Assembly (NCBI GenBank): GCA_035463295.1
Contig: DATHTK010000101.1
Span: forward strand, 1-38,062
Origin: DATHTK01 sp035463295
GTDB lineage: Bacteria; Actinomycetota; Rubrobacteria; Rubrobacterales; Rubrobacteraceae
Direction of reading: 5' to 3'
Length of the DNA: 38,062 nucleotides
In this document: one piece after another, positions 35,705-38,062 of the stretch
Numbering within the stretch: position 1 is the first letter of the stretch
Layout of the letters: every line of letters begins with the position of its first letter
The notes under the pieces: model-generated
What the model was told of the DNA's origin: nothing
Databases searched by the model: none
The model's input: the letters and a program-made list of their open reading frames with translations, nothing else
Made by a program: the position numbers and the translations under genes

Positions 35705-36319
35705 CTACGCCTCTTGCTCCTGTACGCCTCCGCCCGGTCTCCTCTCCCGCAGGACGGTCTTTATGAGCCTCTCGGCCTGCTCTCTTAGTCTATCCAGGTC
35801 CCCATCGTTTTCTACCACGATGTCGGCGAGCCGGGCCTTCTCCTCCCCTTTGAACTGCCGGGCCTCGATGGACTGCAGCGCCTCCACCTCCACGCCCCTC
35901 TCGGCGGCCCACCCCCGCCGACGCTCCTCGGCTACGGTGACCGCGACGGTGTAGTCAAAGGTCCCGCTGCTCCCGCCCTCGAAGAGGAGCGGTATCTCGG
36001 CGACGAAGACCCCGGCGTCGGAGTCCTTTATGCGCCGGTCGGTCTCGCGCCGCACGAGGGGGTGCAGGATCTCTTCGAGGTCCGCGAGCGCCTCCGAGTC
36101 GCCGAAGACCTTGCGGCCCAGGGCGCGCCGGTCGATACCCCCTTCGCCGAGCACGCTCTCCCCGAAGCGTTCGGTGACGCGGGAGATCGTCTCCGCGTCG
36201 CCGGCGAGCAGGTCGTGGACGATCCCGTCAGCGGAGACGGTCTCGGCACCCAGGTCGCCGAGCATCGCTACGAAGGTGCTCTTGCCGGACGCGTAGGGGC
36301 CGGTGACAGCTACGGTCAC
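35705..36319 (-). CDS. coaE: Dephospho-CoA kinase
   Basis: This 204-residue P-loop kinase performs the last step of coenzyme A synthesis. The Walker A motif is GPYASGKST (residues 7-15), followed by ETVSADGIVHDLL with the substrate-binding Asp. IDRRALGRKVF, LEEILHPLVR and VAEIPLLFE are typical of CoaE. The start is GTG at 36319, with AAGGGG just upstream. It lies 38 bases after rpsA, the conserved rpsA-coaE order of actinobacteria. Confidence 0.95.
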   Translation of the reverse strand: MTVAVTGPYASGKSTFVAMLGDLGAETVSADGIVHDLLAGDAETISRVTERFGESVLGEGGIDRRALGRKVFGDSEALADLEEILHPLVRRETDRRIKDSDAGVFVAEIPLLFEGGSSGTFDYTVAVTVAEERRRGWAAERGVEVEALQSIEARQFKGEEKARLADIVVENDGDLDRLREQAERLIKTVLRERRPGGGVQEQEA

Positions 36320-36357
36320 CGGCCCCTTCTTCTCGCGGCGTTGTGCGGCTTCGCCGG

Positions 36358-37623
36358 TTATCTGTCTCCCAGATCCAGGTCAGAGAGCGAGTCGAACGCG
36401 CCGCTGCGCAGCCCGCCGCTCTCGCGGCCCCGGTCGGCGCCGCCGCGGTCCTCGCGCTCGCGGCGCGGGGGACGCTCCTCGCGCTCACGGCGCGGGGGAC
36501 GCTCTTCGCGATCCTCCCGCTTCGGCCGCAGGCTGAGAGAGAGCCGGCGCCGGCGGGCGTCCACGTCGATGATCCGGGCGTCCACCTCGTCGCCGCTGCG
36601 GACGACCTCGTCAGGGGTCTCGACGTGGTGGTCGGCCAGCTCGGAGATGTGGATCAAGCCCTCCACCCCCTGGGCGACCTCGACGAAGGCGCCGAAGGAG
36701 ACGAGTTTGGTTACCCGACCCTGGATCTGCTCCCCGACGTTGACCCGCTCGACGATCTCCTGCCAGGGGTCCTTCCTCGTCTGCTTGAGGCCGAGCGAGA
36801 TGCGCTCGCGGTCGCGGTCGACCTCGAGCACCTTTACCTCGACCTCCTCGCCGACCTGCACGACCTCGCTCGGATGGTCGACGTGGTTCCAAGAGAGTTC
36901 GGAGATGTGGATCAGACCGTCTATCCCGTCGAGGTCCACGAAGGCCCCGAAGTCCACGAGGTTCGAGACCGTCCCCTTGACGATCATGCCCTCTTCGAGC
37001 GAGGTGAGGATGCGCTCGCGCTCCTCCTTGCGCTCCTCCTCGAGAACCGCGCGGCGACTAAGGACCACGTTGTTGCGGCTCCGGTTGAGCTCGATGACCT
37101 TGCACTCGAGACGTTGCCCGAGGAAGGCTTCGAGGTTCCGGACGCGCCGGATGTCCACCAGGCTCGCCGGGAGGAAGCCGCGCAGGCCGATGTCCAGGAT
37201 CAGACCGCCCTTGACGACCTCGATGACCGGGCCCTCGACGGTGCGCTGGTCGTTGTAGGCCTCCTCGATGCGATTCCAGGCCCGCTCGAAGGCCGCACGC
37301 TTGGCAGAGAGGATAAGTCTTCCGTCGGCGTCCTCTTTCTGCAAGACCAGCGCCTCGAGACGCTGGCCGAGCTCGACCACGTCGTGCGGGTCGGCGCCCT
37401 TGCGGATGGTGAGCTCGTTGGAGGGGACGAGTCCCTCGGACTTGTAGCCGATGTCCACGAGCACCTCGTCCTTGTCTATGCGGACGACCTCGCCCTCGAC
37501 TATGTCCCCGTCCTTGAAATCTATAAGGACGCTCTCGTCTACCGGGACTATCTCCCCGTTCTCCTCCCGGAAGAAGTCCTTCATGGTCAACGTCCGGGTG
37601 GTATTTTCGGTGGTGTCAGTCAT
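36358..37623 (-). CDS. rpsA: 30S ribosomal protein S1
   Basis: This 421-residue protein has four S1 RNA-binding domains (about 38-108, 126-191, 211-281 and 297-366). The third and fourth share the pattern F-G-A-F-V...G-L-I-H-I-S-E-L. It has an arginine/glutamate-rich tail (367-421) containing two copies of REERPPRRE. S1 unwinds mRNA on the ribosome and helps translate messages with weak ribosome sites. The nearest Shine-Dalgarno-like AAGGA is about 13 bases before the ATG, farther than optimal; E. coli rpsA also lacks a normal site and is autoregulated. It lies between polA and coaE. Confidence 0.96.
   Translation of the reverse strand: MTDTTENTTRTLTMKDFFREENGEIVPVDESVLIDFKDGDIVEGEVVRIDKDEVLVDIGYKSEGLVPSNELTIRKGADPHDVVELGQRLEALVLQKEDADGRLILSAKRAAFERAWNRIEEAYNDQRTVEGPVIEVVKGGLILDIGLRGFLPASLVDIRRVRNLEAFLGQRLECKVIELNRSRNNVVLSRRAVLEEERKEERERILTSLEEGMIVKGTVSNLVDFGAFVDLDGIDGLIHISELSWNHVDHPSEVVQVGEEVEVKVLEVDRDRERISLGLKQTRKDPWQEIVERVNVGEQIQGRVTKLVSFGAFVEVAQGVEGLIHISELADHHVETPDEVVRSGDEVDARIIDVDARRRRLSLSLRPKREDREERPPRREREERPPRREREDRGGADRGRESGGLRSGAFDSLSDLDLGDR
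36454..36507 (-). repeat. 27-bp tandem repeat in the S1 tail
   Basis: Two 27-bp units starting at 36454 and 36481 encode the duplicated REERPPRRE in the basic tail of ribosomal protein S1. They differ at two silent positions. Confidence 0.75.
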
Positions 37624-37665
37624 GTATCAGTTGCTTTCCTTCTTACTTGTAGCTTGCCAGCGCAG

Positions 37666-37671
37666 ATTATA
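37666..37671 (-). promoter_or_regulatory. -10 hexamer TATAAT of rpsA
   Basis: A perfect TATAAT on the minus strand lies 42 bases before the rpsA ATG. The -35 region (CAAACA at 17-base spacing) is weak. The predicted leader is about 36 bases. Confidence 0.6.
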
Positions 37672-37761
37672 CAGGCTTATCGTGGTGGTGTTTGAAACCG
37701 GGCGCACCAGGCCGCGCGAGGGGAGCTCCGTCCACCGCCGGCGCACGGTCGTTCACCCGAC

Positions 37762-38062
37762 CTACAGCGGCCTCACCCGTCCCCAGCGCTCACCAATCTT
37801 GACTTCGACCTCGAGCGGCGGGTCGAGGTCGTAGGCGGCGACCATCCTCTCGGCGGCCAGAGAACCGACCTCCCTTACGGCGTCCTCGTCCACGTCGAAG
37901 ACCAGCTCGTCGTGGACCTACATGATCATCTCCGCCCCAAGCGCGCGGAGCCTCGGGGCAAGATCGACCATCGCTACCTTGATGATGTCGGCCGCCGTAC
38001 CCTGCACCCTCGCGTTGAACGCGAGCCTCTCCCCCAGCTTCCTTATGTTCTTGTTGGAGCTC
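37762..38062 (-). pseudogene. polA: DNA polymerase I, 3' end, interrupted by an in-frame TAG
   Basis: The C-terminal part of family A DNA polymerase runs off the window edge. The visible frame reads through motif B-proximal sequence (LGERLAFNARVQGTAADIIKV then AMVDLAPRLRALGAEMIM). It then meets TAG at 37918-37920 and resumes with VHDELVFDVDEDAVREV to a normal stop at 37762, ending IGERWGRVRPL. In the family the interrupted position is Gln (MIMQVHDELVFEV in E. coli), and the following H-D-E is motif C with a catalytic aspartate. The frame continues perfectly for 51 codons after the stop. One C-to-T change would turn CAG into TAG. Either the gene is truncated before motif C, the codon is read through, or the base is a sequencing error. 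polA upstream of rpsA is the standard actinobacterial order. Confidence 0.88.

Overview
The window is GC-rich DNA from an actinobacterium, most likely the deep-branching Rubrobacterales (Rubrobacter-like). The evidence is gene content and order: uvrC-rapZ-glmR-whiA-gap and polA-rpsA-coaE-uvrB are backbone blocks known from actinobacteria. GTG and TTG starts are frequent. I see no tRNA, rRNA, CRISPR array, insertion sequence or phage gene.

Layout. At 1-6.1 kb (minus strand) lie gap, whiA, glmR, rapZ and uvrC, preceded by a strong hairpin downstream of gap. At 6.2-9.3 kb (minus) lie a six-helix membrane protein, an alkaline-phosphatase-superfamily hydrolase and a tandem universal stress protein. 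At 9.5-15.6 kb lie a FAD-linked oxidase (plus), then two paralogous sodium-coupled NSS transporters (minus). The two transporters flank a two-helix protein with a repetitive Pro/Gln tail and an orphan 149-residue protein. The second transporter has a 41-residue MetS-type small subunit. uvrA (minus) is at 15.7-18.6 kb. At 18.8-22.4 kb (plus) lie a PucR-type regulator, an ammonium transporter and a small PH-like protein. At 22.5-28.5 kb lie a DUF2339 membrane protein diverging from a TetR regulator, then an alpha/beta hydrolase converging on an acyltransferase-3/SGNH protein. At 28.8-30.8 kb is a response regulator/histidine kinase pair. At 30.8-33.0 kb (minus) are a small heat-shock protein and a BCCT betaine-type transporter. 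At 33.1-38.1 kb (minus) lie uvrB, a lytic transglycosylase, coaE, rpsA and the 3' end of polA.

How it fits together. All three excinuclease genes (uvrA, uvrB, uvrC) and the gap-filling polymerase gene polA lie on one strand within 38 kb, separated by accessory blocks for solute transport, nitrogen uptake, envelope modification and stress. The accessory genes are consistent with desiccation, osmotic and nutrient stress, but that is inference.

Most notable sequence observations: an in-frame TAG in polA replaces the conserved Gln just before motif C; uvrB can only start at full length on ATC, and the second NSS transporter only on ATA, each behind a good Shine-Dalgarno sequence; uvrC and glmR have a -10 hexamer exactly 8 nt before ATG, suggesting leaderless mRNAs; UvrC has Ser at one of the four Cys positions linked to its Fe-S cluster; and a triple palindromic operator overlaps the tetR promoter. 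The polA and start-codon anomalies are few-base events, so assembly error must be excluded first.
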